Positions 22,429 to 35,400 of a stretch of 64,000 nucleotides of DNA are shown here, one piece after another (position 1 is the first letter of the stretch; each line of letters opens with the position of its first letter). A program made the position numbers and the translations under genes. Source of the DNA: Neodontobutis hainanensis (taxonomy: Eukaryota; Chordata; Actinopteri; Gobiiformes; Odontobutidae). The notes beneath the pieces were generated by a model. The model was given only the letters and a program-made list of their open reading frames with translations. It did not search any database and had not been told where the DNA came from. The stretch is from the NCBI GenBank assembly GCA_024349245.1, contig JALDNG010000428.1, positions 1-64,000 of the forward strand, read 5' to 3'.

Positions 22429-22823
22429 ACCCAGCAGATGTGTTCAGGTGTGTTCCCTCTTTCACCTGCTTTGGTCGTGTCCTGTTGTGGACAGTTTCTA
22501 GAATCTAGTTATTGACTTTGTACAAGATTTGTTGAATGTGAATAAACCTAAACATTCTGATGTGTGCGTCCTTGGGAATAACCATAGATTGTATAAATAT
22601 AAATGTTATCCGCTCATTGGTCCCGTATTCACCGATATTGTCAGTACGACAGGGCAATAAAACGGGGGTTTCATCCGGGCTTTTTGGCTTTTACTCCATA
22701 GTAACACAATAGTTTTCAGATAGCATAAACGGACATAATAATCAAAGGTAATCATAGGAGGTTCTATGGGAGATGCTTGGGAATAACACAAAATACCAGG
22801 TCAAAGGTTAAACAAGGGATTGA

Positions 22824-22866
22824 ATCATTAGGTTTAATGTCAGAAAAAGGAATTAAACCTAATGAT
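22824..22866. repeat. Perfect 15-bp inverted repeat (hairpin)
   Basis: atcattaggtttaat (22824-22838) and attaaacctaatgat (22852-22866) are exact reverse complements separated by 13 bp. Confidence 0.85.
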
Positions 22867-23195
22867 GTAGAAATCACACAAACCAGACTGTTTTAATGTC
22901 CACAACTGACCTAGAGACTTTATGGACTTGTTATCAAAGTGTGAGGCCACTCCTCAGAGAACAGTGCAGCACACAGACTGATGAAATATCATGGTCCCAC
23001 ATAAAACTGACACATTAACTGAATAATATCAGTCGAATATAAAAGAGATATAAAAAGGAATGTAACGACTGACTCCACTCACAATTCAATTCAATTGAAG
23101 AATTTAATATCACGTTTCAATGTTTTCATTTTTCTATTTTTTTCCTCACTATGATGAGCGGGACCTGGTTCAGATTCTAGCCGGAAAAGCGTTAG

Positions 23196-23424
23196 TTCTT
23201 AACTTTAGCTGAGACCTAAAACCTCTTTAGATCACACCAAATAATAAACACTGGTCTCATGTGTTTCACTAAAACAGAAGAACTTTATCAAAACAACTCT
23301 CTTTTGTTTAACTGTTACTTTTATACATTTTCACCTGTTATTTATTAATAATTATAAGAATGTATTAACAGTAATAATTAATGTGAGGACCAGAAGTTCT
23401 TCACAAAGGACTTGATTGGGTCCT
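23196..23424. repeat. Dispersed duplication, copy 2
   Basis: Partner of 18271-18500. Confidence 0.85.
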
Positions 23425-23439
23425 TTACTCAACCCCATC

Positions 23440-23740
23440 CTCTACACCTTGTTCACCTTGTTACGGATGACACCATAGTGACAGGACGCAGGGTACACAA
23501 AAGAACTGCTTCCATCTTCAAAGACCCCTCCCACCCCCAGCACGAACTGTTCACACTTCCACCTCAGGGTGAAGGTAGTGTGAAATTTTTATATTTGCAC
23601 TACCTCTATTTTTACACTTGCACTCTCTATTTTTATTTTCATTTTATTAAACTTTTAATATACAGCATTTTAATGTGGAAAGCAAAGTGAGAATTTCAGT
23701 GTTCAGGGAAACACATGACAATAAACACATTTGAACTGAA
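23440..23740 (+). mobile_element. LINE ORF2 C-terminal relic
   Basis: The plus-strand frame reads RRVHKRTASIFKDPSHPQHE followed by LFTLPPQGE. This resembles the conserved end of the reverse transcriptase ORF of Rex1/L2-type LINEs (xxDPSHPLxxxFxLLPSGRRY). The following sequence has the AT-rich 3' UTR form with acaataaacacatttgaact. Confidence 0.6.
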
Positions 23741-24629
23741 TTTGAATTGAAATTTAAATTATTTCTGTAACATTTACTCTGCACACATTTCTTTGAACAT
23801 TTGAAAAACACAAAGTTCATTTAACCTTGGACCTTGACTGGGACAAGATACTGTATGTGCTCAGAACCTGGAAGTGGACCTGTCCATTCACCGTCAGTCC
23901 GAGGACAAAGGTTTATTTTCAGAGCAGTCAAGTCGTGAAGTTCGTGCCATTTGCTGCAGTTGTGAGGTCACCTTGGTCTGTTCTTCTGTCATTTCCCCCT
24001 AAATACAAGAAAATAAAGTAAAGTAAATCAAACTTATGAGCAGGTATGAAGCTAAAGCATACATTCTGAACCTGTTTATTGCCTTAAATACTAAATGGTC
24101 AAAGCAAATGTACATACATCCACTATACAAATAGACTGATAGATCAAATTGCTCTATAGACTAAAAAACAGAAAAGCAATTAAAACCATAGAACTATCCA
24201 GTGCCTTAAATCTCTCTCTTTTTTAACATTATGTAGCTTAAGTAAGCTTCTGTTCACGTTTGTATTATGTATTTGCTTTCAATTTAAGGTTATAATGTAC
24301 TGTTATTAATTATGTAAATTATACATATATGTATGGTTTATCATTTCTCCCAGGAGGATCTGATACAATACAAAATTATTACCTACTGAATGTAAATCCC
24401 AAGCATGACTGAGGTAGCCCACATTTTATTATTTTTAACTTGTTCTGCGTCTTTCCCTATGCTCCCCAAATTATAATGAAACTACAAAACCTGAAGTATA
24501 AAAAGCACCATCTGGGATTATCACTGTAAACGAAACTCTGGACATTCCCATGTGACTTCCTAAAGTTACAAAACTCAATCTCCTCCCATTGTTTTGTCTC
24601 CGCCTCCTTAAACTCCCGTCAACTCATTC

Positions 24630-24659
24630 ATTGGTTATTGGACGAAAGACCCAGCCAAT
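24630..24659. promoter_or_regulatory. slc25a28: CCAAT-box cluster, probable slc25a28 promoter
   Basis: Three CCAAT boxes lie at 24630-24634 and 24637-24641 (as ATTGG) and at 24655-24659 (CCAAT), about 190-220 bp before the start codon. A CpG-richer stretch follows (24720-25080). No TATA box is evident, fitting a housekeeping-type promoter. Confidence 0.5.
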
Positions 24660-24847
24660 TGAAGAAGCCAAAAGATGATTGACAGGTATTCTAGCCTATC
24701 AGGGCTTGGTATGAGTAACCTGCGAACTTTCTGAAGCCCTTCCCATTCTGGTTCTCAGATTCGCCGCCCACTGTTCACTCCTTGTCCCGCCAAGACAGCC
24801 ACTGGCCGGCTGGGCGACTACCTCCGCGTTTCCCCTGCCTGTTTTTA

Positions 24848-25162
24848 ATGGAAGCGGACGGTTTTGTATCCAGGCGAGCGTCCGTGGAAACACCGGGCGT
24901 CGACGGGAGACAAATCCGATGGCTGGACGGCGGATTTATGCACGCGACTGGAGGGTTTCCCGGGGCTTTTTCACCCAGAATGGAGCCGGACTTTGCCCCT
25001 GTGTTTCATCGAGCAACACCGGCGGAGAGCACGACATCAGTGGAGCCAGAAGTAGACTATGAAGGGCTGCCTCAAGGAGCAGCCACCAGCACTCACATGT
25101 TGGCAGGAGCCGTGGCTGGAATCATGGAGCACTGCCTGATGTATCCTATCGACTGTGTCAAG
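24848..25162 (+). CDS. slc25a28: slc25a28 (mitoferrin-2), coding exon 1; describes the whole gene
   Basis: Mitoferrin-2 is an inner-mitochondrial-membrane carrier that brings ferrous iron into the matrix for haem and Fe-S cluster synthesis. Exons 24848-25162, 29875-30103, 31469-31525 and 32512-33053 join in phase to 380 residues (human is 364). All three carrier signatures are present: PIDCVK (100-105), PAEVVK (198-203) and PLDVCK (289-294). The start is the first in-frame ATG (MEADGFVSRR); the variable N-terminus precedes DYEGLPQGAATSTHMLAGAV. Donor AAG|GTATTA, phase 0. Mitoferrin-1 (slc25a37) is the alternative, but convergence with nkx2.3 matches the human SLC25A28 locus. Confidence 0.93.
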
Positions 25163-28100
25163 GTATTAAACCAAGCATTCACACTTCTGTCATTTTTTTA
25201 TTCGTCATTTTATCATTATTTGCAGCATTTTACTATAATTTCCTTGCAACACTAGGTAGTTTGTTGGTTGTTTTTGTCAAAATGAACGGTATCTGTCGCA
25301 GCCTGATCAGTGTCCATGGCCGTCACCTTTTTGCCCCTAAAAGTGTTCTGCGCATGCGTGAGCCGGTCAGTTATCTTTGGTAAGGGAACGTTCCTAGGAC
25401 AAACATTAAAAATCTACCAGCTCTTACTTACATTTGAAATCATTTATAGTTACATAAAGGCTTTATTGTCTTTTTAAAATACGCGATAACCTTTCTACAG
25501 TAATTGCTTAAATTATAAGGATACAAGTAAATATTGTGCTTTTCTGTCTAAAGTTTATAGAAAAGTGGAGCATTAGCATTTAGCTCCAATAGATCGCCGC
25601 TTTAGCCACGGCAATGAATATTTTTTTTACTTTTTTTAACTGCTATATAGTTCAATAATGTTTGTGTTGTTTGAACAAGTGAGCAAACATCTGTCGAAAA
25701 TCAAGTAAAAAAGTAGGCCTCAACTTAAACCCTCGCTAGAGTTAGCCACATGCTAACAGCAGTAACCTTGTTTCAGAGGTCAGCTAACTAAGAAACTCAA
25801 CCGGAATGTGATATAACGAGACGTACGTACATAACAGAACGTAAACAACGTACAGATACAGCGTAGTTTTATACATTTATACGGTTACAACGAACGTCAA
25901 ACAGAAGAAACGGATGCATTAGCTGTTTGTTATCCAGGATTAAATCTTTCTCATATTTATTGACCTCTAAACGGGTTCCTTTACATCATTCCTTTCAGCC
26001 CACTGGCAGAAAATCGTGCTTCACTATATTCTTTACCAGTTAATACAATTATAGTAACCACATGTCAAGTAAACACAAAATGTGAACTACTAATTAAACA
26101 AAAAAAACATAAAACCATTTATTTTTCAGGTGTATTGTGTATTGTTTAGAGTGTAAGTGAATTGAGCGACAAAAGTCTGTGGGTTTATGTTTTGAAGCTG
26201 CTGTTTTTGGTGTTTGTTTAAATGGCAACACAAGGGGCATGATGGTCTGTTCAAAACTGAGACATATTTGTGTTTATACAGTTATTTGTTGGGTTATAGG
26301 ACAGGGAGCTCTACGTTTTCGCATGTTGTCATACATTTATTAACTTTTTTTCCCATGTGCCTTTTATAAACAGGAGTTCTTTGTTAAATTAAGTTCAATA
26401 CACTCTTTTTGTGCAAAGCAGCAGATGATGTAGCCTTGACAAAAAACATTAAGCATAGACTAAATAGTTGGGTAACATACATTAAGTATACACTGGCTGG
26501 TTGGATATTAACAGGATAACTTTTGTAGTAATGACTCTGAACATTCAGCTGTGATAATCGTGTTTTTATCTTATGAGCTGAGCACACTTTTTTTTTTGTA
26601 AAGTCTTGTCTAATATACAATCAAGCCTGCTCATGTTCTAGCTTGTACTTGGCCTTTCCCGTGTGACTTAAATCAAATATGCAAAGAACCCAGGGATAAT
26701 AAAAACTTGGCCTTTATCCATTGACGTTATCTGACAAGTACCTGATAATTATGAAATAGATTTTCGTGTTTTTTTTTGTTTGTTTTTTTTAGTGACTTGT
26801 TAGTGACTTGAAGACAGTTTTATACTTTTACTGTTGGCTCTTCTTCATTTACAGTTGAATATTTCCAAACAAAGCTGTGAAAAAAAGTGGAACACAATCT
26901 GCTCATTAGCTTCATGTCTATACAAGTTATAATTCTCTACTTTTATTGTATTCAACCTTGTATTTTATAGAAAAACAACTCCCATTTCCAGTTACCTGTT
27001 GATTAATCTGGACTTTTTGACTTCCTTATGAACAGTTTATCCTTACACAACAACATCAACTGTGTGACGTCTGCTGTAAAAGGAAAGCTTTAATAACTTT
27101 ACGAGAATATTATTTACTTTCTCAGTTCCTTATTCTTTCAAACTTAGAAACGGTGATTCAACACTTCTCTCCAAAGTTAGGAAATCTGCTCTTACAAAAT
27201 AATGTGTCAAAAAAAAAAAAATCTGTGTCAAATCATGTTTACTGACCCCGAGGAGTGGACTTGTCTGTAGCTTGTTTTGGCAAAGGGTCTGTTAAACCTG
27301 GACAAATATTAGAGCAAAGACTTGAGTACAAGGAAGTCAGATGCGTTTTACTTTTATAGGAAGGCATTGGGCGGCTTTCTCCACTGTCATAACATGTTTC
27401 CTTACTGTTGTAATATTTTTAATCTCAGTGTTACCTAACCGATTTCCTGTTATACAACATTTTCAGGAAGATAAATGTACAGATGAACTCCTTTTTAAAA
27501 ATAAATAAAATAAAATCTAATTGTTCTATAATTAAAAAACGTCAACAATAATAATTCCTTTTATGTAATAACTGTTGTTAATGATTTCAGTCAAGTCAGG
27601 AATAACTTTTTCATGTAGTACTTAAAAAAACAATCCAGGGACAACAAATAAACCCTTTTACAATGGTGGGTTTTAACTCTATGTTGGTTCCAGTTTGTGT
27701 CATTGTAGAGCAGGCATTAGAGTTAGACTAATGCTGTATACTTATAATATTTTTTACTGTTACGTTTAGGCCTTTCCTGATATCCATCATTTTCCTGAAC
27801 AGATAATAATTGATGCTTTTCCTCTCTTAATCGTGGACCCTATTCCTCAGAACAGCTACAACCAGCTGTGGCGTCCCTCAAGGCTCAACTGTAGGCCCAG
27901 TACGTGTTCAGTATAAATGCTGTCCATTGAGTCGAAGCAGATATTGTGTATCTGCTTTTATTCATTATTTACAGTAAAATATGTCCAAATAGTGTTTTAT
28001 TATTTCGAGTGAAGAGAAACACTACATAGTCTCTTCTGTGTTTGTACAGACCTAATATTACTATATTCAGTATTTTTAAGATAAAAACTAACTCAAAGCT

Positions 28101-29874
28101 GAACTACAGTCGTCACATGAGCGGGTGACGGGTCTTACTGCATCAGCTGCTGTTTGTGTGACTCAAACTCGATTCGCCTTTATTCTGAAACAAATCCCAG
28201 ACCCAGCACCTGATTCACTGCAGCGAGCCCTCAGCCGACGGCTTCTAAAGACATTACATTTACAAAACATCTATAAAAACATCCAATTCAATGTTTCCAA
28301 TCTATTTCACTCTTTACATCATGTGTGCTGGGAGTTTATAGAACAGTTTTTTTAGACGTGGAATTTAAAAAGTTGTCCCAGTGGAATCTTTATTATTTAA
28401 TTTTCACCCTTGACATTTTTTAGGATTGAAGTTTGGTGTGCATTTGTTTTAAGCTCAACAATACTACCACATTATTGCCCTTCTTTAAAAACATTGGGAA
28501 ATGACCCTCTTAGGCTCCTGTAATTTGTGATGTTGATGTCACTCCCAGATTTGTTTCAATCTAGTGATGATGGTAAAGTTGATTATTTAAAATAGTTTTT
28601 CCAGTCTTAACAGAAGATCTAAAAAATCTAATTCGGACTGGGAACTGTTTCCATTCTTTGAGCAGCTTTATCTGACCATCAGTGTTTAAAAAGTTTAATA
28701 GACGAACGCACCTGGACATAGTTTAAAGGTAAAAGTGATCTGTCCCTCATACAAGGAAGTTTAGATACGAGAAATAAGAGAATTGTACGATACTAAAATG
28801 CTTAGACACTGAACGATTATATAAAGCTCTGGGAAAACATTGAGGTTCTTTCTGTACCATTTGTGTAAAAAATATAACCCTCCGCGCCCTGAGCAGATAT
28901 TTTTCATCCCAACAAAAAAGAATTAATGTCACTAAACAATGCTTCTTTTGTAGTCGAAAAACTAACCAACCCGTTCAGTGTTTATTTAAAAATGTTCCCT
29001 CCTTTTGTTCACCGCGTCTCGTGTTCTCGGCTCACGTCGAGAATGACTGGGCACTATTCTGTAGTTTCCCAGAAAAGACCAATGTGTATTTCTGTCTGAG
29101 CCTGTTCCCTTGTAAATATTTAACATGACTGAAATAGTTACCATTTTAATAATAACCTAACCTCTGATTCTGTACTAAATAAATTATGATAGTATGCTTT
29201 CTCTGAAGTATGAACTATTTGCTTGAGATGGTTTATGAACTAGGCATCTATAGTTTGTTATTTATTGGAGACAGTATTAAGTGAAATATTACACAGAACC
29301 TAAATCTACAGACTTTAAATATGAAATAACATTACAGCCAGCTATATTAAAGATATTAATGCTATTGCCTCTATTTACACTTTCAGAATCATTTTGGTGT
29401 CTTTTAATTATGACATTGGGAGGAGCAGTTATTATATACACTAGAGTTGACTGTAAGTGAATGCACCACAGCTCCAGTCTGTTACACAAAGCAAGGGTTT
29501 CTGATTGTTCTCAGTTTGATTGTGGCATAAACTGACGAATTTGACATAAAACTGTAAGCCGTAAAACGCTACAGCTCAAAAGTTGGTGTCACATTTAAAG
29601 TGGCTCTGTGTAAAATCAACTTAGGTGTCTATTGAGTGACCTGAAGTCCTAAATTTAGTCCAAATAAAGTGTTTTAAAGGACAGCTGCTGTGACAGAGAG
29701 TTGTTATGTTACATTTTATAGAGGTTTAAATATTAGGTTATAGTGACTGTATTTGTTTTTTTTTTGCAACTAACAAGAAATAGAAATAAACCACTTTGTC
29801 AAATAGAACTATTATCTCACCAAATATACTTCAAAATCAAAACCTGACCACGTTTCTTTTTTAATTTCTCTCAG
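25163..29874. other. slc25a28 intron 1
   Basis: 4.7 kb, AT-rich, with one LINE fragment (27840-27910). No further exon recognised. Confidence 0.6.
27840..27910 (+). mobile_element. LINE reverse-transcriptase fragment
   Basis: The plus strand reads TSCGVPQGSTVGPV, matching the conserved CGVPQGSVLGP block of LINE reverse transcriptases. Only this short piece is recognisable. Confidence 0.55.
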
Positions 29875-30103
29875 ACTCGAATGCAGAGCCTCCACCCGGA
29901 GCCGGGGGCGCGCTACAGGAACGTGATGGACGCTCTTCGGCAGATCGTTCGGACGGAGGGCGTGTGGCGGCCGATCAGAGGAGTCAACGTGCTCGCTGTC
30001 GGGGCGGGACCTGCTCACGCCCTGTACTTCGCCTGCTACGAGAAAATCAAGTTCTCCCTCAGCAACGCCATCCACCCGGGAGTTAACAGCCACTTCGCTA
30101 ACG
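29875..30103 (+). CDS. slc25a28: slc25a28, coding exon 2
   Basis: Acceptor tctctcag, donor G|GTAAAA. It encodes TRMQSLHPEPGARYRNVMDA, then RTEGVWRPIRGVNV, AGPAHALYFACYEK and HPGVNSHFANG, the rest of the first carrier repeat and the start of the second. Highly similar to vertebrate mitoferrins. Confidence 0.95.
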
Positions 30104-30121
30104 GTAAAAATAAACATAACC

Positions 30122-31283
30122 ATACGTCCAGACTCATGGAGACAGAGTTAGTCCAGTCTTAGACCAGGTCCAGACTCATGGAGGTCAGTGTTTGAAGGAG
30201 ACAGAGTTAGTCCAGTCTTAGACCAGGTCCAGACTCATGGAGGTCAGAGTTAGTCCAGTCTTAGACCAGGTCCAGACTCATGGAGGTCAGTGTTTGATGA
30301 AGGAGACAGAGTTAGTCCAGTCTTAGACCAGGTCCAGACTCACGGAGGTCAGTGTTTGTTGAAGGAGACAGAGTTAGTCCAGTCTTAGACCAGGTCCAGA
30401 CTCACGGAGGTCAGTGTTTGGTGAAGGAGACAGAGTTAGTCCAGTCTTAGACCAGGTCCAGACTCACGGAGGCCAGTGTTTGAAGGAGACAGAGTTAGTC
30501 CAGTCTTAGACCAGGTCCAGACTCACGGAGGTCAGTGTTTGGTGAAGGAGACAGAGTTAGTCCAGTCTTAGACCAGGTCCAGACTCACGGAGGTCAGTGT
30601 TTGGTGAAGGAGACAGAGTTAGTCCAGTCTTAGACCAGGTCCAGACTCACGGAGGCCAGTGTTTGTTGAAGGAGACAGAGTTAGTCCAGTCTTAGACCAG
30701 GTCCAGACTCACGGAGGTCAGTGTTTGGTGAAGGAGACAGAGTTAGTCCAGTCTTAGACCAGGTCCAGACTCATGGAGGTCAGTGTTTGAAAGAGACAGA
30801 GTTAGTCCAGTCTTAGACCAGGTCCCGACTCATGGAGGTCAGTGTTTGGTGAAGGAGACAGAGTTAGTCCAGTCTTAGACCAGGTCCAGACTCATGGAGG
30901 TCAGTGTTTGAAGGAGACAGAGTTAGTCCAGTCTTAGACCAGGTCCAGACTCATGGAGGTCAGTGTTTGAAGGAGACAGAGTTAGTCCAGTCTTAGACCA
31001 GGTCCCGACTCATGGAGGTCAGTGTTTGTTAAAGGAGACAGAGTTAGTCCAGTCTTAGACCAGGTCCAGACTCACGGAGGTCAGTGTTTGGTGAAGGAGA
31101 CAGAGTTAGTCCAGTCTTAGACCAGGTCCCGACTCATGGAGGTCAGTGTTTGGTGAAGGAGACAGAGTTAGTCCAGTCTTAGACCAGGTCCAGACTCATG
31201 GAGGTCAGTGTTTGGTGAAGGAGACAGAGTTAGTCCAGTCTTAGACCAGGTCCAGACTCACGGAGGTCAGTGTTTGGTGATGG
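30122..31283. repeat. About 62-bp VNTR (roughly 19 units) in slc25a28 intron 2
   Basis: Units contain gacagagttagtccagtctt, agaccaggtccagactca and ggaggtcagtgttt. Lengths vary (about 57-65 bp) at the gaag/ggtgaag junction. The array begins only about 20 bp after the exon 2 donor and fills most of the intron. Confidence 0.95.
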
Positions 31284-31468
31284 AGGAAAAATGAGAGCAA
31301 TATTTTAAATCATGTTAAAATATGACACTTTAATACATTCATTTAGTTTAGGCTGTTTTAGTTTTTTTTTACAAACTGTAAACTATAGGAAAAAAAATAC
31401 CTAATTTCAGCTGAAAAAGGAGTGTCTTGTGAAGTGAGATACTGAGTTAATTGTCTTTTTTCCTTTAG

Positions 31469-31525
31469 GAGCGGCAGGATGCATGGCCACCGTGCTTCAC
31501 GACGCCATGATGAATCCAGCTGAAG
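31469..31525 (+). CDS. slc25a28: slc25a28, coding exon 3
   Basis: 57-nt micro-exon, acceptor tcctttag, donor G|GTAAAA. It encodes AAGCMATVLHDAMMNPAE, containing the second carrier signature, whose last residues (VVK) come from exon 4. Phases match on both sides. Confidence 0.93.
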
Positions 31526-32511
31526 GTAAAACAAACGTTTATCTCATAGTTTTATTTTGTGTGCAGTTTAAGAGAGGACTCTAGTGGTCAGTGTTGTGCT
31601 ACTAACAAGTTTATGAACATCACATGCATAAGAAAAGTGTTTACTAACTCTTTATGACCCAGTAGCGCCCTCCAGAGGTTGTATGATTAAATATTTCATT
31701 TGTAAAGCTCACATTCACGGTTTTCTGAATTCACACATTGCTTAATGTTTAAATGAGAACTGTTAGTGCCAGAAGGACAGTGTCACAATAATGGTTTGAA
31801 GACTCCTGTTCCATTATTTCATTGTTGCACCTCTGCTTTGTACCTCACCTGTGAAGGTTCTCACTTATGGTGCAGATGCAGATTAATTTCCCACACATTG
31901 ACAAGTCTGGCCTAGACCCAAATATGATAATGTTGAGCTGCTGCAGGACAATTACGAGAGCGAGAGGAGACGGCTTCTTTTGATGCCAACTCAGTGACAC
32001 ATTAGCGATTATCCAACTCTGAAAATAATTCACTTTGCACGGCTGAGAAACAGCCAATGAGATCAGGTCTGACTGCACACCCCCTGGACAGTGTTACTTT
32101 AACACTCTGGCAGGCTCGGAGTCATTCAGCACAGACACAACGACTGAAAAATAGTTTCTTTGGAAGGGCTTTGGAAAACCTAAGATAGACTTCAACCTTA
32201 ACACTGAACATTTTATACATCACATTTAACTTTTTTTTAAACTTCCGTTTATAATTCTATGTATTTAGTTAAAGTGTATCCTGCTGTCGTGTAAAGAAAA
32301 AAATGACAAAGACATCAGACGATTTAGTTTCTTTGCATCGTTTATGTGCTACAGCTCTGCTTTTTAGTTACATTACCTCACTGTTGCAACCACACTCAAG
32401 ATACTACATTTATTTTCTCCGTAACGCCCAAGTAGTTTGTCTTTCTCCATCATTTATGTTAAAATACTTCAGTTGTGATATTTCTTACTCACTCTTCTCT
32501 CCTCGCTGCAG
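31526..32511. other. slc25a28 intron 3
   Basis: No repeat array or further exon seen; ends in the acceptor cgctgcag. Confidence 0.6.
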
Positions 32512-33053
32512 TGGTGAAGCAGCGGATGCAGATGTTCAAATCTCCGTATCGCGGCGTGATCCACTGCATCTCGTCTCTGCTCCGTCGCGAGGGTCCGGCC
32601 GCCTTCTACCGCAGCTACACCACGCAGCTCACCATGAACGTGCCCTTCCAGGCTCTGCACTTCATGACCTACGAGTCTCTGCAGGAAACGCTCAACCCCC
32701 ACAGACAGTACAACCCCACCTCCCACGTCGTCTCGGGGGCTCTGGCCGGAGCGTTAGCCGCCGCCGTCACCACTCCCCTCGACGTGTGCAAAACGCTGCT
32801 CAACACCCAGGAGGCCCAGGCCGTGCACGTCCTCCAGGCCCAGGGCGCGACGGGCGCGGTGGGAGGGCGGCACATCTCGGGCCTCGGGGAAGCGTTTCGG
32901 ACGGTTTACAGAATGGGAGGAGCGGCGGCTTTCTTTAAAGGCGTCCAGGCCAGAGTGATCTACCAGATGCCCTCCACGGCCATCAGCTGGTCCGTGTACG
33001 AGTTCTTCAAATACGCCATCACCAAACGACAACACGAGCGTCTACTCAAGTAA
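32512..33053 (+). CDS. slc25a28: slc25a28, coding exon 4 (terminal)
   Basis: Acceptor cgctgcag. It encodes VVKQRMQMFKSPYRGV, FYRSYTTQLTMNVPFQALHF, the third signature TTPLDVCKTLLNTQEA, and VQARVIYQMPSTAISWSVYE, ending in ...RLLK and TAA at 33051-33053. GC content is far above the surroundings, as expected of coding sequence here. Confidence 0.96.
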
Positions 33054-35400
33054 ATGGTTAACAAAGTGGTCGATGATGTCGGGCAGAAGTTAAAATTCTT
33101 CAACTTCTCATCACATTAACAAAACAATCTGACTTGAGTCACCTTTTAGTCAGAAAAGCAAAAAAAATTAGATATTAAAAGTTAGTTATTGATCATATTT
33201 TTGACATTTTACCTGGAAGTAAGGGCTGGGCGATTAATCTGATCTTATAATTCTGAACAATGTCAAAAATGAACAAGTTTAAATACAAGCCGTTTAAATA
33301 ATGTGACTCTGCAGAAGTGCTTTAATCTAACAAAGCACTTGTTGCATCTTTAACAAGACTTATGTGACGTGAAAATGATCCTAAACCTGGTCTAGGGAGA
33401 CGGAGAGGAGGAAAACGTAAAGACAAAGTAAATTACTGCTGCAAAAATAGCATTAGCATCAAAGCCATATTATGAGGATGAGTTTGTGAAAATACATGAC
33501 GCAGAAATTGAGTGTTTCAAGATCTTCAGATACTTTGATTTAGAAAAAGTAATAAACTAAAAATGAAGATGTAACACAAACTTAAAGACAAAGTTTGTTG
33601 GAAGTGACCAAAAAAAAAGGAAATGTTGAATTGACTGAAAGAAAATTTGTCACCCAGCCCTAAAAAAAAATAGTTTCTATACAAATTTAGTTTTGTCTTT
33701 ATTTCGGCCTCACATCCACAAAAAGTTTTTTTTATCTAAATACATCCAGGTTTAGCCATTATTTTCTCGACACGTGAGAATAGTGTCCATTTACAGTTGT
33801 AGCAGAAACGGTGCTAATATTCAAACCTTTTCTTATGACTTGACTAAACACATTTACTCTTAGACTTTATTCAGGAATAAAAGTTCACAGTAACTACACT
33901 CCTACCAACCTGAACATGGAAACACTAGACCTTTCAGTAAAATAGGATTGTTTTAACGACACAAGTAAGACTTAACTGCCCACACAATAGATTATGTTTC
34001 CTTTAAAAGTTGCAACGGTAAAAAATGGTTTGTCTGGACTTTTTTGACGTTTTGTGGAAAACAAACTTTGAGTCATTGTGGTTCTATAGGATTAATACTT
34101 TACAACTAGTTTCAAAATGGCGTCAGCGTTGCCTTATTACCTGTGTTTTGGCTTTGTACAATGTTAAACTCAAGTCCAGCACTTTATATTTGATGACATT
34201 GATTTTTTTGATGAGATCTTTGTCATCTTTGAAAACATAAGGAAAATATTGCATTACCGCTTTTTAACGCCAGAGGGAGCACTAGTTTAATAAGTGTAGA
34301 TGCATCGAGCTGTGGGAACTCAAAAGTGGGTTTTAGAAGACTTTTTTTTTTTTTTTAAAGTCAATGAAAATTTCATAAAGACAAAAGAAAATTTGCTTTG
34401 ACGGTTAAATAATAATAATCTTAAAATAAATTATTGCCAAAAAATGAAATGTTCAAAGAGACGCTAAAATAGACCGGAAATTGAGTCTCAGGTCTTTTGG
34501 GATTTTAAATATGTCTCCTTTTTAAAAGAAGGGAAATACTGTTTTAAAGGAAAAGTCCAGTATTTAGTAAAAGCGGGTCTGTCATCATGGTTTGGAGAAG
34601 CAGACGGGAGCAGTGACTGTATGTTTGCTAATGGAGCCATGAAAACCAACTTTGACAAGGCTAAACAATTTAAACACAAAAACTTTTAAAAAGCTTTTAT
34701 ATTGTTTAACTGACAGAGGTAATACTCCTGTCTGCTTCTCCAGACTGTCGCTGTAGGAAATAAATGAGCTCGTTATTTTAAGAAAACCCATTTAAACGCT
34801 ATAACCTTTTAAACTAAGTGCACAACACGACGTGCATTTGCTTCGTAAGTGCCGCACAGACGAGTTTTAGTGCAGCTTAATTCAAGTATAGCATATTTTA
34901 CTTGCATTATACTTAGTTAAGTTAGACTCTGTCTCTAAAAACTGCTGAAAATGTTGTAATTACAATAATATATAATGTATTTTTGTTACACACGGAGTCT
35001 TTAAAACCAGGACATTATTCATTTGTTGTACGAGTTTGGTAATGATCCTAGCACCTAGAGCTATTTTTATAAGTAACCTTTTTATTTAGTCGCCATTTTA
35101 TCCAAACGCACATTCTTCCACTGAGGTCTTTAAATAGTGACTTAAAGCCTAAACACTCGGAGAATATAAATATAACAGCTGAGAAAAGGAAGTGTCTGTA
35201 ACCGGCTAAAGTTGAGGAAAACATAAGAAACTAAAGCTGAAAAAATGGGAAATGTTTATGAAAGATAAGTTTGGCTGGTCCTCGTTTTGAAACCAAAGAC
35301 AGAGGATGAAAGGTTTGTTGTTTTTTTTAAATGACTCTAATGTGAAAAACGCTTGAACAACGCCTGTATTTTGTGAATTGTAAATAAAGTTTTTGGCAGC
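33054..35400 (+). other. slc25a28: slc25a28 3' UTR (probable)
   Basis: AT-rich sequence without open frames of interest. The first well-placed AATAAA with downstream G/T-rich sequence is at 35383-35388, giving a 3' UTR of about 2.3 kb. No convincing iron-responsive element (CAGTGN loop on a stem) was seen. Confidence 0.5.
35383..35388 (+). terminator. slc25a28: Candidate slc25a28 poly(A) signal
   Basis: AATAAA followed by gtttttggcagctcctcg. Confidence 0.5.

Noticed and set aside
24782..24847. Upstream extension of slc25a28
   Set aside because: The frame is open but has no ATG before 24848 (it begins TTG).
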